64,000 bases of DNA from Variovorax sp. TBS-050B (GCF_029893635.1 NZ_JARXYR010000001.1:62001-126000); one strand, 5' to 3'; positions 41,564-50,122 are shown, counted from the stretch's first letter. Made by a program: numbers and translations. Notes: generated by a model from the letters alone, not told the origin.

Positions 41564-42689
41564 GGAATCTCCTGGTCGAAAAGCCGTCGAGCGCGGGCGC
41601 CAGCGCGCCGGCGGCGATCATCGGCGCGAGCGTGAAGGCGTGGATCGCGGCGAGCGTCACGCCGCTGTGGCAGGTGGCGATGAAGGCGCCCGGATGGCGC
41701 GCGGACTGCTCGTAGACCGGAAAGCCGTCCTTCGCGCGCACGCGCAGCGCGGACCATGCGCGCACCGCCCGCACGTCGCCCAGCGCGGGCAGCGTGCGCA
41801 CCGCGCGGTCGGCCAGCGTGGCGAGCACCGGCAGCGTGGTGACGTGGTCGGCATAGCCCGCGTCCTCCTGCGAGTCGCCGACCAGCCAGCTGCCTTCGTC
41901 GTTCTGGCGCAGCGTGACCATCGGCGTGTCGAGCAGCCGGCGCGTGCGCTCCAGCACGATGATCTGGCCGCGCTGCGGCGCCATCGGCAGGTCGATGCCG
42001 ACCTGCGCGCCGAGCGCGCCGTTGTGCAGGCCCGAGGCCAGCACGATCTTGCGCGCGTGGATGCAGCGCGCCGCGGTGCGCAGGTGGAACATGCCCGCGG
42101 AATGCTCGATCTTCTCGACCCCGTGGTTCGGCAGGTACGACACGCCGCCGCGCGCGAAGGCGGCATGCAGCGCGCGCAGCAGCTTGAGCGGATTGACGAT
42201 GCCGTCGTGCGGCGTCCAGATCGCGCCGGTCACGTCGGCGCCGAGGCCGGGCACCAGCGCGGCCGCCTGGTGGTGGTCGAGCAGCTTCCATTCGTAGGGC
42301 TCGACGCCGGGCTGCGCCATGAGCCGCTCGACCCAGGCGAGGCGCGCCTCGATCTCGTGGTCGCCCATCAGCGGCGTGAGGCCGCCCTTCTGCTCGAGCG
42401 CCACGTCGATGCCGGTCTCGTCGAGCAGGCGCGCCGCGAGCTGCGGCCACAGCCGGGTCGAGCGCAGTGTCCAGTGGCTGTAGGCCCCCATGCCGTAGCC
42501 CTTGCTCTGCAGCCAGACCAGGCCGAAGTTGCCGCGCGAGGCGCGCAGCGCGACGTCGCCCTCGTCGAGCACGGCCACCGACTCGACGCTGCCGCGCAGC
42601 CCGTAGGCGATCGCCGATCCCACGAGGCCGCCGCCGATCACGGCGACGTCGAAGACGGAGGAGGAGGAAGAGGAGTTCGCCGAAGCCAT
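41547..42689 (-). CDS. FAD-dependent amino-acid/opine oxidase catalytic subunit (OoxB/HcnC-like)
   Basis: 380 residues, DAO-family: VIGGGLVGSAIAYGL near residue 20, RASRGNFGLVW, substrate domain, and SGVTLAAIHAFTLAPMI near the C-terminus. Start ATG at 42689. In the octopine/nopaline oxidase family the OoxB subunit oxidises the C-N bond of the substrate. First gene of a five-gene, minus-strand operon (through 37286). The LTTR box at 42832-42852 lies about 145 bases upstream. Natural substrate unknown; the lyase and Bug genes point to an N-substituted amino dicarboxylate. Confidence 0.9.
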   Translation of the reverse strand: MASANSSSSSSVFDVAVIGGGLVGSAIAYGLRGSVESVAVLDEGDVALRASRGNFGLVWLQSKGYGMGAYSHWTLRSTRLWPQLAARLLDETGIDVALEQKGGLTPLMGDHEIEARLAWVERLMAQPGVEPYEWKLLDHHQAAALVPGLGADVTGAIWTPHDGIVNPLKLLRALHAAFARGGVSYLPNHGVEKIEHSAGMFHLRTAARCIHARKIVLASGLHNGALGAQVGIDLPMAPQRGQIIVLERTRRLLDTPMVTLRQNDEGSWLVGDSQEDAGYADHVTTLPVLATLADRAVRTLPALGDVRAVRAWSALRVRAKDGFPVYEQSARHPGAFIATCHSGVTLAAIHAFTLAPMIAAGALAPALDGFSTRRFHVQSA

Positions 42690-42742
42690 CAGCACGGCCT
42701 CGGGCGGAGTGGAAGGGGCTCGGAGGCCCGGCGCGGAATCAT

Positions 42743-42782
42743 GTTCGACATTCGTGGGTTCCTGGTGGATCCAGGGTCGAAC
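42743..42782. repeat. Nested inverted repeat in the opine-operon leader
   Basis: GTTCGAC (42743-42749) and its complement GTCGAAC (42776-42782) enclose a second dyad CCTGG (42761-42765) / CCAGG (42771-42775). It lies between the LTTR box and the first gene; it could be a cruciform operator or an mRNA leader hairpin. Confidence 0.45.
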
Positions 42783-42831
42783 GAGTATTGCGGCGCCCCC
42801 GCGCCGGACGCAAATACGAGTGTGTCAGGGC

Positions 42832-42852
42832 CCCATACGAAAACCGTATGGG
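42832..42852. promoter_or_regulatory. LysR-type operator ATAC-N7-GTAT
   Basis: CCCATACG-N5-CGTATGGG (arms 42832-42839 and 42845-42852) contains ATAC-N7-GTAT, the classical high-affinity LysR box. It starts 2 bases beyond the lysR stop and about 145 bases before the opine-oxidase gene, so it is placed to control that operon. It has no T tract, so a terminator role is unlikely. Confidence 0.7.
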
Positions 42853-42853
42853 C

Positions 42854-43750
42854 TCAGTCCAGCGCCTGCAGTTCCTCCGCGATGACCTGGCCCGCGAGCG
42901 CCTGGAAGCGGTCCACCAGCGCATTCGAGGGCCGGTGGCGCGACAGCAGCAGGTAGCTCACGAAGGGCACGCGCGGCGCGAACGGCCGCACCACGATGCC
43001 GGTGTGGCGGTAGCTGCGCGCCACCAGCGGGTTGACGATGCTCACGCCGAGCCCGAGGCCCACCATCTGGCAGATGGTCGCGCCGTACGGCGTCTCGAAA
43101 TGCATCAGGCGCTGGTCGTCGCCCGCGAAGGCGGCGTCCACCGCGGCGCGCAGGCCGTCGCCGTGCGCCATCGAGATGAACGATTCGCCCGCGAGGTCGG
43201 ACGGCCCGATCACCGGCTTGCTCGCGAGCCTGTGGCCCGGTGGCAGCACGCAGCAGCCGTCGACGTCGCACACCGCATGCGCATCGGTCAGCGTGCCCGG
43301 CGGCAGGTAGGACACGAAGCCCAGGTCGCACACGCGCGTGTTGACCCACTCGGCCACCAGCTGCGAACTGCCGGTGTCCATGGCCACGTTCACCTCCGGA
43401 TGGTCGGCATGGAAGCGCTGCAGCACCAGCGGCAGCACCGTCATCGCGAGCGAGGGCACGGTGCCGATGCGCAGCCGGCCCTTGCCGAACTGGCGGATGT
43501 TGCGCGCCGCGTACTTGAGCGCATCGAGCCCGACGAAGGCGCGGTCCACCTCGCGCAGGAAGGCCATGCCCTCCTCGGTCGGCGTGAGCCGGCCCGCGCT
43601 GCGCGTGAACAGCACCAGGCCCGTGGAGGCCTCGAGCTGCGCGATCAGCCGGCTCACGTTGGGCTGCGAGGTGTACAGGTCGGCGGCCGCGGCCGTCATG
43701 GAGCCCGAGCGCATCACGGCGCGGAAGGCGTCGATTTCCTTGAACTTCAT
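42854..43750 (-). CDS. LysR-family regulator of the opine-like operon
   Basis: 298 residues: winged HTH (about 1-60, FRAVMRSGSMTAAAADLYTSQPNVSRLIAQLEASTGLVLF) and a periplasmic-binding-type effector domain. Resembles regulators of opine and amino-acid catabolism such as OccR/NocR in the HTH. Transcribed in the same direction as the operon, separated from it by 164 bases with the LTTR box. Ligand likely the operon's substrate or product. A second LysR gene follows 7 bases upstream in the same direction. Confidence 0.9.
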   Translation of the reverse strand: MKFKEIDAFRAVMRSGSMTAAAADLYTSQPNVSRLIAQLEASTGLVLFTRSAGRLTPTEEGMAFLREVDRAFVGLDALKYAARNIRQFGKGRLRIGTVPSLAMTVLPLVLQRFHADHPEVNVAMDTGSSQLVAEWVNTRVCDLGFVSYLPPGTLTDAHAVCDVDGCCVLPPGHRLASKPVIGPSDLAGESFISMAHGDGLRAAVDAAFAGDDQRLMHFETPYGATICQMVGLGLGVSIVNPLVARSYRHTGIVVRPFAPRVPFVSYLLLSRHRPSNALVDRFQALAGQVIAEELQALD

Positions 43751-43757
43751 GCGGGTC

Positions 43758-44669
43758 TCAGCGCGGCTGCGGCCATGGCGTGGCCTTGACGAATTCCACG
43801 AAGGCGCGCAGCGGCGCGGGCAGGTACTGGCGGCCCGAGAAATACAGGAAGGGCCCCGAGAAGCTCGGCCACCAGGGCTCGAGCACCGGCACCAGCTCGC
43901 CGCGGCGGAAGTACGGCGCGAGCCAGTCCTCGAACAGGTAGACGATGCCGCTGCCCGCGACCGCGGCATCCACGGCCAGGTCGGCGGTCGCGCCGATGCC
44001 GACGATCAGCGGCCCCTTCGGATCGACCTTGACGGCCTCGCCGTTGCGCTCGAACTCCCAGGCATTCATCGCGCCGCTGGAGAAGCGGCCGCGCAGGCAG
44101 GCGTGGTCGAGCAGCTCGCGCGGATGCGCGGGCCTGCCGCGGCGCGCCAGGTAGTCCGGCGCGGCCGCAGCGGCGAAGCGCTGCACGCGCGGACCGATCG
44201 GAATGGCGACCATGTCCTGTTCGAGCCGCTCCTCGTAGCGGATGCCCGCGTCGCAGCCTTCGGCGAGCACGTCCACGAAGCGGTCTTCCGCCTCCACCTC
44301 GAGGCAGATCTCCGGGTACTTCTGCAGGAAGGGCGGCACGATGGCCGGCAGCACCAGGCGTGCCGCGCTGACCGGCACGTTGAGCCGCAACCGTCCCGCC
44401 GGCCGGTCGCGCAGGTCGTTCACCACGTCGAGCGCCGCGCGCACCTCGCCGAGGGCCGGCTCGAGCCGCTGCAGCAGGCGCATGCCGGCATCGGTGGGGG
44501 CCACGCTGCGCGTGGTGCGATGAAGCAGGCGAACGCCCAGGCGCGCCTCGAGCCGCCGCACCGCATCGCTCATGCGCGATGCGCTGGTGCCGGCCACGCG
44601 CGCGGCGCCGCGGAAGCCGCCCTCGCGCGCAACCGTCAGGAAGGCGGTGAGGTCTGCAAGATCGTCCAT
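43758..44669 (-). CDS. LysR-family regulator (divergent from aldo/keto reductase)
   Basis: 303 residues: HTH (DLTAFLTVAREGGFRGAARVAGTSASRMSDAVRRLEARLGVRLL) and LTTR effector domain. CAGGAC upstream supports the ATG at 44669. It is divergent from the aldo/keto reductase gene with a palindrome (44684-44702) in the spacer, so it very likely controls that gene. Its stop is 7 bases from the next LysR start, so the two regulators may be co-transcribed. Confidence 0.9.
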   Translation of the reverse strand: MDDLADLTAFLTVAREGGFRGAARVAGTSASRMSDAVRRLEARLGVRLLHRTTRSVAPTDAGMRLLQRLEPALGEVRAALDVVNDLRDRPAGRLRLNVPVSAARLVLPAIVPPFLQKYPEICLEVEAEDRFVDVLAEGCDAGIRYEERLEQDMVAIPIGPRVQRFAAAAAPDYLARRGRPAHPRELLDHACLRGRFSSGAMNAWEFERNGEAVKVDPKGPLIVGIGATADLAVDAAVAGSGIVYLFEDWLAPYFRRGELVPVLEPWWPSFSGPFLYFSGRQYLPAPLRAFVEFVKATPWPQPR

Positions 44670-44683
44670 CGATTGTCCTGATT

Positions 44684-44702
44684 TCCGCACAGCCCGTGCG
44701 GA
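44684..44702. promoter_or_regulatory. LysR-box palindrome upstream of the aldo/keto reductase
   Basis: TCCGCAC-N5-GTGCGGA (44684-44690 / 44696-44702) in the 108-base spacer between lysR and the aldo/keto reductase gene. Its T-N-A symmetry and position fit an LTTR recognition site. Confidence 0.55.
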
Positions 44703-44777
44703 TTGCGATGGATTGTCGCGCGAAGCCGCGGTGCCTAGATTCGTGGCATTCGTTCTTCCACTCCTTCAGGACCGCCC

Positions 44778-45665
44778 ATGAACACCGCTTCGTTCCCTTC
44801 CACCTTCACCCTGGGCTCCCGCCCGGTGCAGCGCCTCGGCTATGGCGCGATGCAGCTCGCCGGCCCCGGCGTGTTCGGCCCGCCCAGGGACCGCGAGGCC
44901 GCGCTCGCGGTGTTGCGCGAGGCGATCGCGCTCGGCGTCGACCATATCGACACCAGCGACTTCTACGGCCCGCACGTCACCAACCAGCTGATCCGCGAGG
45001 CGCTGCATCCCTACCGCGACGAGCTCGTCATCGTCACCAAGGTCGGTGCGGCGCGCGGCGCCGACGGATCGTGGAACCCGGCGTTCTCCGCCGCCGAGCT
45101 CGAGCGCGCGGTGTCCGACAACCTGCGCAACCTCGGCCTCGACGTGCTCGAGGTGGTGAACCTGCGCGCCATGTTCGACGTGCACGGCCCGGCCGAAGGC
45201 TCGATCGAGGCGCCGCTGACGGTGCTCGCCGAGCTGCGCGAGCGCGGCCTGATCCGGCACATCGGCCTCAGCAACGTCACGCCGGCGCAGGTGGAGGAGG
45301 GCAGCGCGATCGTGCCGATCGCCTGCGTGCAGAACCACTACAACCTCGCGCACCGCGCGGACGATGCGCTGATCGACCAGCTCGCCGCGCGCGGCATCGC
45401 CTACGTGCCGTTCTTTCCGCTCGGCGGCTTCTCGCCGCTGCAGTCGGCCGCGCTGAACGCGCTGGCCGCGCAGATCGGCGCGACGCCGATGCAGGTCGCG
45501 CTGGCCTGGCTGCTGCGGCGCGCGCCGAACCTGCTGCTGATTCCGGGCACCTCGTCGCTCGCGCACCTGCGCGAGAACATGGCGAGCGCGCAGCTCGTGC
45601 TGACGGAGGAGCAGATGGCGCAGCTGCAGCGCTTCGAAGGACAAGGCGGCGCGGCGGCGCATTGA
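44778..45665 (+). CDS. Aldo/keto reductase
   Basis: 295 residues, NADPH-dependent TIM-barrel enzyme reducing aldehydes or ketones. Catalytic region: D-T-S-D-F-Y (active Tyr in HIDTSDFYGP), Lys in VTKVGAARG, and C-terminal cofactor motif IPGTSSLAHLRENM. Gene begins AUG 44778. Its LysR neighbour and the palindrome in between indicate inducible expression. Substrate unknown. Confidence 0.93.
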   Translation: MNTASFPSTFTLGSRPVQRLGYGAMQLAGPGVFGPPRDREAALAVLREAIALGVDHIDTSDFYGPHVTNQLIREALHPYRDELVIVTKVGAARGADGSWNPAFSAAELERAVSDNLRNLGLDVLEVVNLRAMFDVHGPAEGSIEAPLTVLAELRERGLIRHIGLSNVTPAQVEEGSAIVPIACVQNHYNLAHRADDALIDQLAARGIAYVPFFPLGGFSPLQSAALNALAAQIGATPMQVALAWLLRRAPNLLLIPGTSSLAHLRENMASAQLVLTEEQMAQLQRFEGQGGAAAH

Positions 45666-45686
45666 GCGCGCCGGGGCGCGCGCGCA

Positions 45687-46628
45687 TCAGCGCAGTGCCG
45701 CGGCCAGCGCCTCGATCACCGCCGCCTTCGGCGAATCGCGCAGCCACGCCAGCCCGACCGGCGGCAGGTTCCACGGCAGCGCGCGCGGCATGACCTCGGC
45801 CGCGCCGGTCGCGGCCACCGCCTGGGCCACGTCGCGCGGCAGCACCGTCACGCCGCGCGGCAGGTGGCGCAGCGCCGAGGCCACGGTGCGCACCGCATAG
45901 GCTTCGAGCAGCGGCACCGGCAGGCTGCGGCCCGCGGCCGCGAACACGGTGTCGATCATCTGGCGGATCGGCGTGTCCGACGGCGGAAAGATCCAGTCCA
46001 TGTCGGCGAGCCGCGTGATGTCGAGCGAGAGCTGCCGCGCCAGCCGCGCGGCGCTGGCCTTGGCCACCACCACGCAGGCCTCTTGGCGGTAGAGCAGCTC
46101 CTGCACCAGGTCGTCGTCGGTGCTGTCGTGCGAGAAGCGGCAGATGGCGCAGTCGAGGCTGCGCCGGCGCACCGCGAGCACGAGGTTGTGGGTGGTGTCC
46201 TCGTGCGCGAGCAGCGCCATGCGCGGACGCTGCGCGAACAGATGCTGCCAGGCGGCATCGAGCGTCTGGGTGGCGGCATAGGGGATCACGCCCATGCGCA
46301 GCCGCCCCTGCAGCCCCGCGCCGCTGACCGCGCGCAGCTCCTGCTGCAGCGCCTGGCTGTCCGCCACCGCGAGCCGTGCGCGCGCGAGCACCACCTCGCC
46401 GGCCATGGTGGGCTCCAGCCCGCGCCGGCTGCGCACGAACAGCGGCGTCATGAAGATGTCCTCCACGTCGGCGAGCGCGCGCGTCACGGTCGGCTGCGCG
46501 AGCGAGAGCTGCTGCGCCACGCGCGTGATGGAGCGGTGCCGTTCCACTGCGAGCAGCAGCACGTAGTGGCGCAGTTTCAGGCGCGTTTCCAGGCGCAGGG
46601 CGAAGGCATCGGGCGTCGTCGGCAGCAT
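45687..46628 (-). CDS. LysR-family regulator (divergent from gamma-glutamyltransferase)
   Basis: 313 residues: HTH (LLLAVERHRSITRVAQQLSLAQPTVTRALADVEDIFMTPLFVR) followed by an LTTR effector domain. The ATG at 46628 is preferred over 46661 because the inverted repeat at 46646-46679 would otherwise lie inside the gene. It is divergent from the GGT-Bug-GAF operon and likely its activator. Confidence 0.9.
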   Translation of the reverse strand: MLPTTPDAFALRLETRLKLRHYVLLLAVERHRSITRVAQQLSLAQPTVTRALADVEDIFMTPLFVRSRRGLEPTMAGEVVLARARLAVADSQALQQELRAVSGAGLQGRLRMGVIPYAATQTLDAAWQHLFAQRPRMALLAHEDTTHNLVLAVRRRSLDCAICRFSHDSTDDDLVQELLYRQEACVVVAKASAARLARQLSLDITRLADMDWIFPPSDTPIRQMIDTVFAAAGRSLPVPLLEAYAVRTVASALRHLPRGVTVLPRDVAQAVAATGAAEVMPRALPWNLPPVGLAWLRDSPKAAVIEALAAALR

Positions 46629-46645
46629 CGCCGGAGCATAGCAAT

Positions 46646-46679
46646 CAATGCATGCATCCATAGCAAATCATGTGCATTG
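46646..46679. promoter_or_regulatory. Inverted repeat operator candidate for the GGT operon
   Basis: CAATGCA (46646-46652) and TGCATTG (46673-46679), separated by 20 bases, around an ATGCATGCAT palindrome, in the 102-base lysR-GGT spacer. Fits a LysR target between divergent genes. Confidence 0.55.
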
Positions 46680-46730
46680 GCCTATTTCATGCGTTCAGAA
46701 TCGGCGCATCCCTTTCGATGCACCAGAACC

Positions 46731-48572
46731 ATGAACAGCTTCACCACCCGCCCTGAGATCGTCGGCACGCATGGCGTCGCGGCCGCCACCCACTGGCTCG
46801 CGGCGCAGACCGCCATGGGCGTGCTCGAACGCGGCGGCAACGCCTTCGACGCGGCGGCGGCCGGCGGCTTCGTGCTGCAGGTGGTGGAGCCGCACCTCAA
46901 CGGCCCGGGCGGCGAAGTGCCGATCCTGCTGTGGAGCGAGGACGAGCGCCGCATGCGTTCGATCTGCGGCCAAGGCACCGCGCCGGCGGCGGCCTCGGCC
47001 GCGGCCTTCCGCCGCCTCGGGCTCGAGCAGGTACCGGGCATCGGGCTGCTGCCGGCCACCGTGCCGGGCGCCTTCGGTGCCTGGCTCTCGATGCTGCGCG
47101 AGCACGGCAGCTGGCCGCTGGCCGACGTGCTGGCGCCCGCCATCGGCTATGCGCGCGACGGCTTTCCGCTGGTGCCGCGCGCGGTGCAGGCGATCGTGGC
47201 GGTGCAGGCGCTGTTCCGCGAGCACTGGCCCAGCTCGGCCGCGGTGTGGCTGCCGGGCGACCGGGTGCCGGCGCCCGGTGCGCTGTTCCGCCAGCCGCAG
47301 CTCGCCGCCACCTACGAGCGGCTGGTGCAGACGGCCGAGCGCGAAGGCGGCGGCAGCCGCACCGGCACCATCGACGCCGCGCTGCGCACCTGGTACCAGG
47401 GCTTCGTCGCGCGCGAGATCGACGCCTACTACCGCACGACCAAGGTGCGCGACACCACGGGCGAGGCGCATGCCGGCCTGCTGCGCTACGACGACATCGC
47501 GCAGTGGCAGCCCACCGTCGAGGCGCCCCTGACCACCGACTTCGGCCGCTACACCGTGGCCAAGTGCGGCTTCTGGAGCCAAGGCCCGGCCTTCCTGCAG
47601 CAGCTCGGCATGCTGCGCCATGCCGGCCTCGAGCAGCATGCGCCGCACACCGAAGGCTTCGTGCACCGCATCGCCGAGGCCGCCAAGCTCGCGCTGGCCG
47701 ACCGGCTGGCGTGGTACGGCAGCGCACCGGGCGCCTCGCGCGAAGCGCAGCAGGCACTGCTCGCGGACGACTACCTGCGCCAGCGCTGGCAGTCGGCGGG
47801 CGATGCCGCCTCGCGCCAGCTGCAGCCGGGCTCTCCGCTCGGCATCGCGCCACGCCTGCCCGACCTCGATGCGGCGCTTCGCACGCTGCGCACCGCCGAC
47901 ACGCGCTTCGGCATCGGCGAACCCACCTTCGCCGCGCTGCCGCCGGTGTCCGAATGGGCCGAGCGCGAGGTCTTCGTCGGCGACACCTGCCACATCGACG
48001 TGATCGACCGCCACGGCAACATGGTCGCGGCCACGCCCTCGGGCGGCTGGCTGTCGTCGAGCCCGGTGCTGCCGTCGCTCGGCTTCGCCATCAGCACCCG
48101 GCTGCAGATGACCTGGCTCGACGAGGGCCTGCCCAACTCCGTCACGCCGGGCGTGGCGCCGTGCACCACGCTCTCGCCCTCGCTCGCGCTGCGCGATGGC
48201 GAGCCCTACATGGTGTTCGGCACGCCCGGCGGCGACCAGCAGGACCAGTGGTCGCCGGCCTTCTTCCTGCGCCATGCGGTGCACGGCATGAACCTGCAGG
48301 AGGCCATCGATGCGCCGGCCTGGCACGTCGACCATTTCCCGGCCTCCTTCTGGCCGCGCGCCACCACGCTGAACCGCCTCACGGCCGAATCGCGCTTCGC
48401 TCCCGAAGTGCTCGACGCGCTGCGTGCCCGCGGCCACGACGTGCAGGTCGGCGAGCCATGGTCCGAGGGACGCATGTCCGCCTGCAGCCGCGAGCGTGAT
48501 GCGCAGGGCCGCCTGGTGCTGCGCGCCGCGGCCAATCCGCGCGGCATGCAGGGCTATGCCGTGGGGCGCTGA
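46731..48572 (+). CDS. Gamma-glutamyltransferase family protein
   Basis: 613 residues of the Ntn-hydrolase GGT family. The nucleophile Thr at the autocleavage site is in VGDTCHIDVIDRHGNMVA (about residue 420). Downstream FGTPGGDQQDQW corresponds to the usual substrate loop. There is no signal peptide, and the N-terminus is short, so it is likely cytosolic and acts on gamma-glutamyl or related amide bonds of an imported compound. First gene of an operon with a Bug receptor (28 bases on) and a GAF protein. Confidence 0.88.
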   Translation: MNSFTTRPEIVGTHGVAAATHWLAAQTAMGVLERGGNAFDAAAAGGFVLQVVEPHLNGPGGEVPILLWSEDERRMRSICGQGTAPAAASAAAFRRLGLEQVPGIGLLPATVPGAFGAWLSMLREHGSWPLADVLAPAIGYARDGFPLVPRAVQAIVAVQALFREHWPSSAAVWLPGDRVPAPGALFRQPQLAATYERLVQTAEREGGGSRTGTIDAALRTWYQGFVAREIDAYYRTTKVRDTTGEAHAGLLRYDDIAQWQPTVEAPLTTDFGRYTVAKCGFWSQGPAFLQQLGMLRHAGLEQHAPHTEGFVHRIAEAAKLALADRLAWYGSAPGASREAQQALLADDYLRQRWQSAGDAASRQLQPGSPLGIAPRLPDLDAALRTLRTADTRFGIGEPTFAALPPVSEWAEREVFVGDTCHIDVIDRHGNMVAATPSGGWLSSSPVLPSLGFAISTRLQMTWLDEGLPNSVTPGVAPCTTLSPSLALRDGEPYMVFGTPGGDQQDQWSPAFFLRHAVHGMNLQEAIDAPAWHVDHFPASFWPRATTLNRLTAESRFAPEVLDALRARGHDVQVGEPWSEGRMSACSRERDAQGRLVLRAAANPRGMQGYAVGR

Positions 48573-48600
48573 TCCTTTTTTTCCTTCAGGAGTTTTTTCG

Positions 48601-49569
48601 ATGTTCTCCCTCATCCGCCGCGGCGTTGCGCTGCTCGCCCTCTGCGGCTTTGCCGCGCTCTCCGCCGCCGCCGACTGGCCCGAGCGGCCGATCACGCTCG
48701 TGGTGCCCTGGGCGCCCGGCGGCTCGACCGACATCCTCGCGCGTTCGCTCGCCGAGCAGCTCACCAAGTCGCTCGGCCAGACCGTGATCGTCGACAACCG
48801 CGCCGGCGCCTCGGGCAACATCGGCTCCAACTTCGTCGCCAAGGCCAAGCCCGACGGCTACACGCTGCTGATCGGCTCGATGAGCACGCACGCCATGAAC
48901 CCGGCGCTCATGCCGTCGATGCCCTTCAAGGGCGTCGAGGACTTCACGCCCATTGCCCAGATGGCCAACGTGATCAACACCATGGTCGTCAACCCCGAGG
49001 TGCCGGTGAACAACGTGAAGGAGTTCATCGCCTATGCCAAGGCCAACCCCGGCAAGCTGGCCTACGCCACGGCCGGCCCCGGCTCCACCAACCACCTGAG
49101 CGCCGTGCTGTTCGAGAAGGCCGCGGGCATCCAGATGCTGCACGTGCCCTACAAGGGCGGCGCGCCGGCCGTGGTCGACACCGTGGCCAACCAGACCCAG
49201 GTGCTGTTCTCCGCCGGCACGCAGACACTGCCCCACGTCAAGGCCGGCAAGCTGCGCCTGCTCGGCGTGACCGAGGCCAAGCGCTCGCCGCTCCTGCCCG
49301 ACGCGCCCACCGTTGCCGAGACCCTGCCCGGCTACCAGCTCGGCGTCTGGTACGGCGCCTTCGGCCCCGCCCACATGCCCGCCGCGCTGGTGAAGCGGCT
49401 CAACGAAGAGATCAACAAGGCGCTCGCCCAGCCCGAGGTGCGCGCGCGCATGGAATCGATGGGCGTCGAGATCGTCAAGGGCACCCCGCAGCAGTTCGCC
49501 GCGGTGCTGCGCAGCGACGCCGACCGCTACGGCAAGCTGATCCGCGAACTGGGCATCAAGAATGAGTGA
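48601..49569 (+). CDS. Bug/TctC-type receptor
   Basis: 322 residues, periplasmic binding protein of a tripartite tricarboxylate transporter. Sec signal (MFSLIRRGVALLALCGFAALSAA), ITLVVPWAPGGSTDILARSLAEQL, VDNRAGASGN, VPYKGGAPAV, LGVTEAKR, WYGAFGP. It is 28 bases after the GGT gene, so the transport and the GGT-family hydrolase are probably matched. It overlaps the GAF gene by eight bases. Confidence 0.92.
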   Translation: MFSLIRRGVALLALCGFAALSAAADWPERPITLVVPWAPGGSTDILARSLAEQLTKSLGQTVIVDNRAGASGNIGSNFVAKAKPDGYTLLIGSMSTHAMNPALMPSMPFKGVEDFTPIAQMANVINTMVVNPEVPVNNVKEFIAYAKANPGKLAYATAGPGSTNHLSAVLFEKAAGIQMLHVPYKGGAPAVVDTVANQTQVLFSAGTQTLPHVKAGKLRLLGVTEAKRSPLLPDAPTVAETLPGYQLGVWYGAFGPAHMPAALVKRLNEEINKALAQPEVRARMESMGVEIVKGTPQQFAAVLRSDADRYGKLIRELGIKNE

Positions 49570-50113
49570 GGCATTGCTCTGCCTGCCCCTGGCAGTCTGC
49601 CGCGCGCTCACGCACGAGCTGCCGCGCGCAGGCGGCATGGCGGCCGCGCTGGAATGCATCGACCGCGTGCGAAGGCAGCAGCTGGGCGAAGGGCTGCTCA
49701 CGGTGAACGTGGTCGGCGCGTCGTCTGTGGCGGAAGACGGCGAGGGGGACGACACCACGATCGAACTGCAGCGCGTGTGGACTTCGGACCCTGCGGCGTA
49801 TCCGGTGGGTGGGCGCAAGCGCAAGGCGATGACGGGGTGGACGCGCCAGCTGCTGCGCCGCGGCGAGCTTTTCGTGGGCGAGGGCGAGGCCGCGCTGCGC
49901 GAGGTGTTCGACGACCATGAGCGCATCGCGGGGCTCGGGTTGCGGGCGGTGGTCAATGTGCCGCTGCTCGATGCGGGCGGGCGGTGCCGGGCGACGTTCA
50001 ACCTGTTGGGTGTGCGGGGTGTGTGGGCGCCGGGGGAGCTTGCGTTGGTGGAGTTGTTGGGGGTGCTGGCTGCGCCTTGGGTGTTGGGGGTGGCGGGGCT
50101 CGATCGGGGGTGA
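49562..50113 (+). CDS. GAF-domain-like protein
   Basis: 183 residues, single GAF-like domain (residues about 5-175: ALECIDRVRRQQLGEGLLTVNVVG...AVVNVPLLDAGGRCRATFNLLG). Such small GAF proteins act as sensors or enzyme partners; similar ones accompany GGT/Bug pairs. The last third is unusually G/T-rich on the coding strand and contains a G-quadruplex motif at its end, right at the edge of the lower-GC insertion. Overlaps the Bug gene by eight bases. Confidence 0.8.
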   Translation: MSEALLCLPLAVCRALTHELPRAGGMAAALECIDRVRRQQLGEGLLTVNVVGASSVAEDGEGDDTTIELQRVWTSDPAAYPVGGRKRKAMTGWTRQLLRRGELFVGEGEAALREVFDDHERIAGLGLRAVVNVPLLDAGGRCRATFNLLGVRGVWAPGELALVELLGVLAAPWVLGVAGLDRG

Positions 50114-50122
50114 GGGGCGGGG
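50086..50122 (+). other. G-quadruplex-forming motif
   Basis: Five runs of four or five G residues (starting 50086, 50095, 50106, 50114, 50119) with loops of 4, 7, 3 and 1 bases meet the G3+N1-7 rule. It spans the stop codon of the GAF gene and its 3' flank. Possible replication or transcription block at the insertion edge. Confidence 0.6.

Noticed and set aside
42832..42852. Intrinsic terminator of lysR
   Set aside because: A hairpin is possible but no T tract follows on the minus strand; ATAC-N7-GTAT fits an operator better.
46695..48848. Long minus-strand open frame opposite the GGT gene
   Set aside because: Antisense shadow; Ala/Arg/Gly-rich with no recognisable domain, and the plus-strand GGT is clear.
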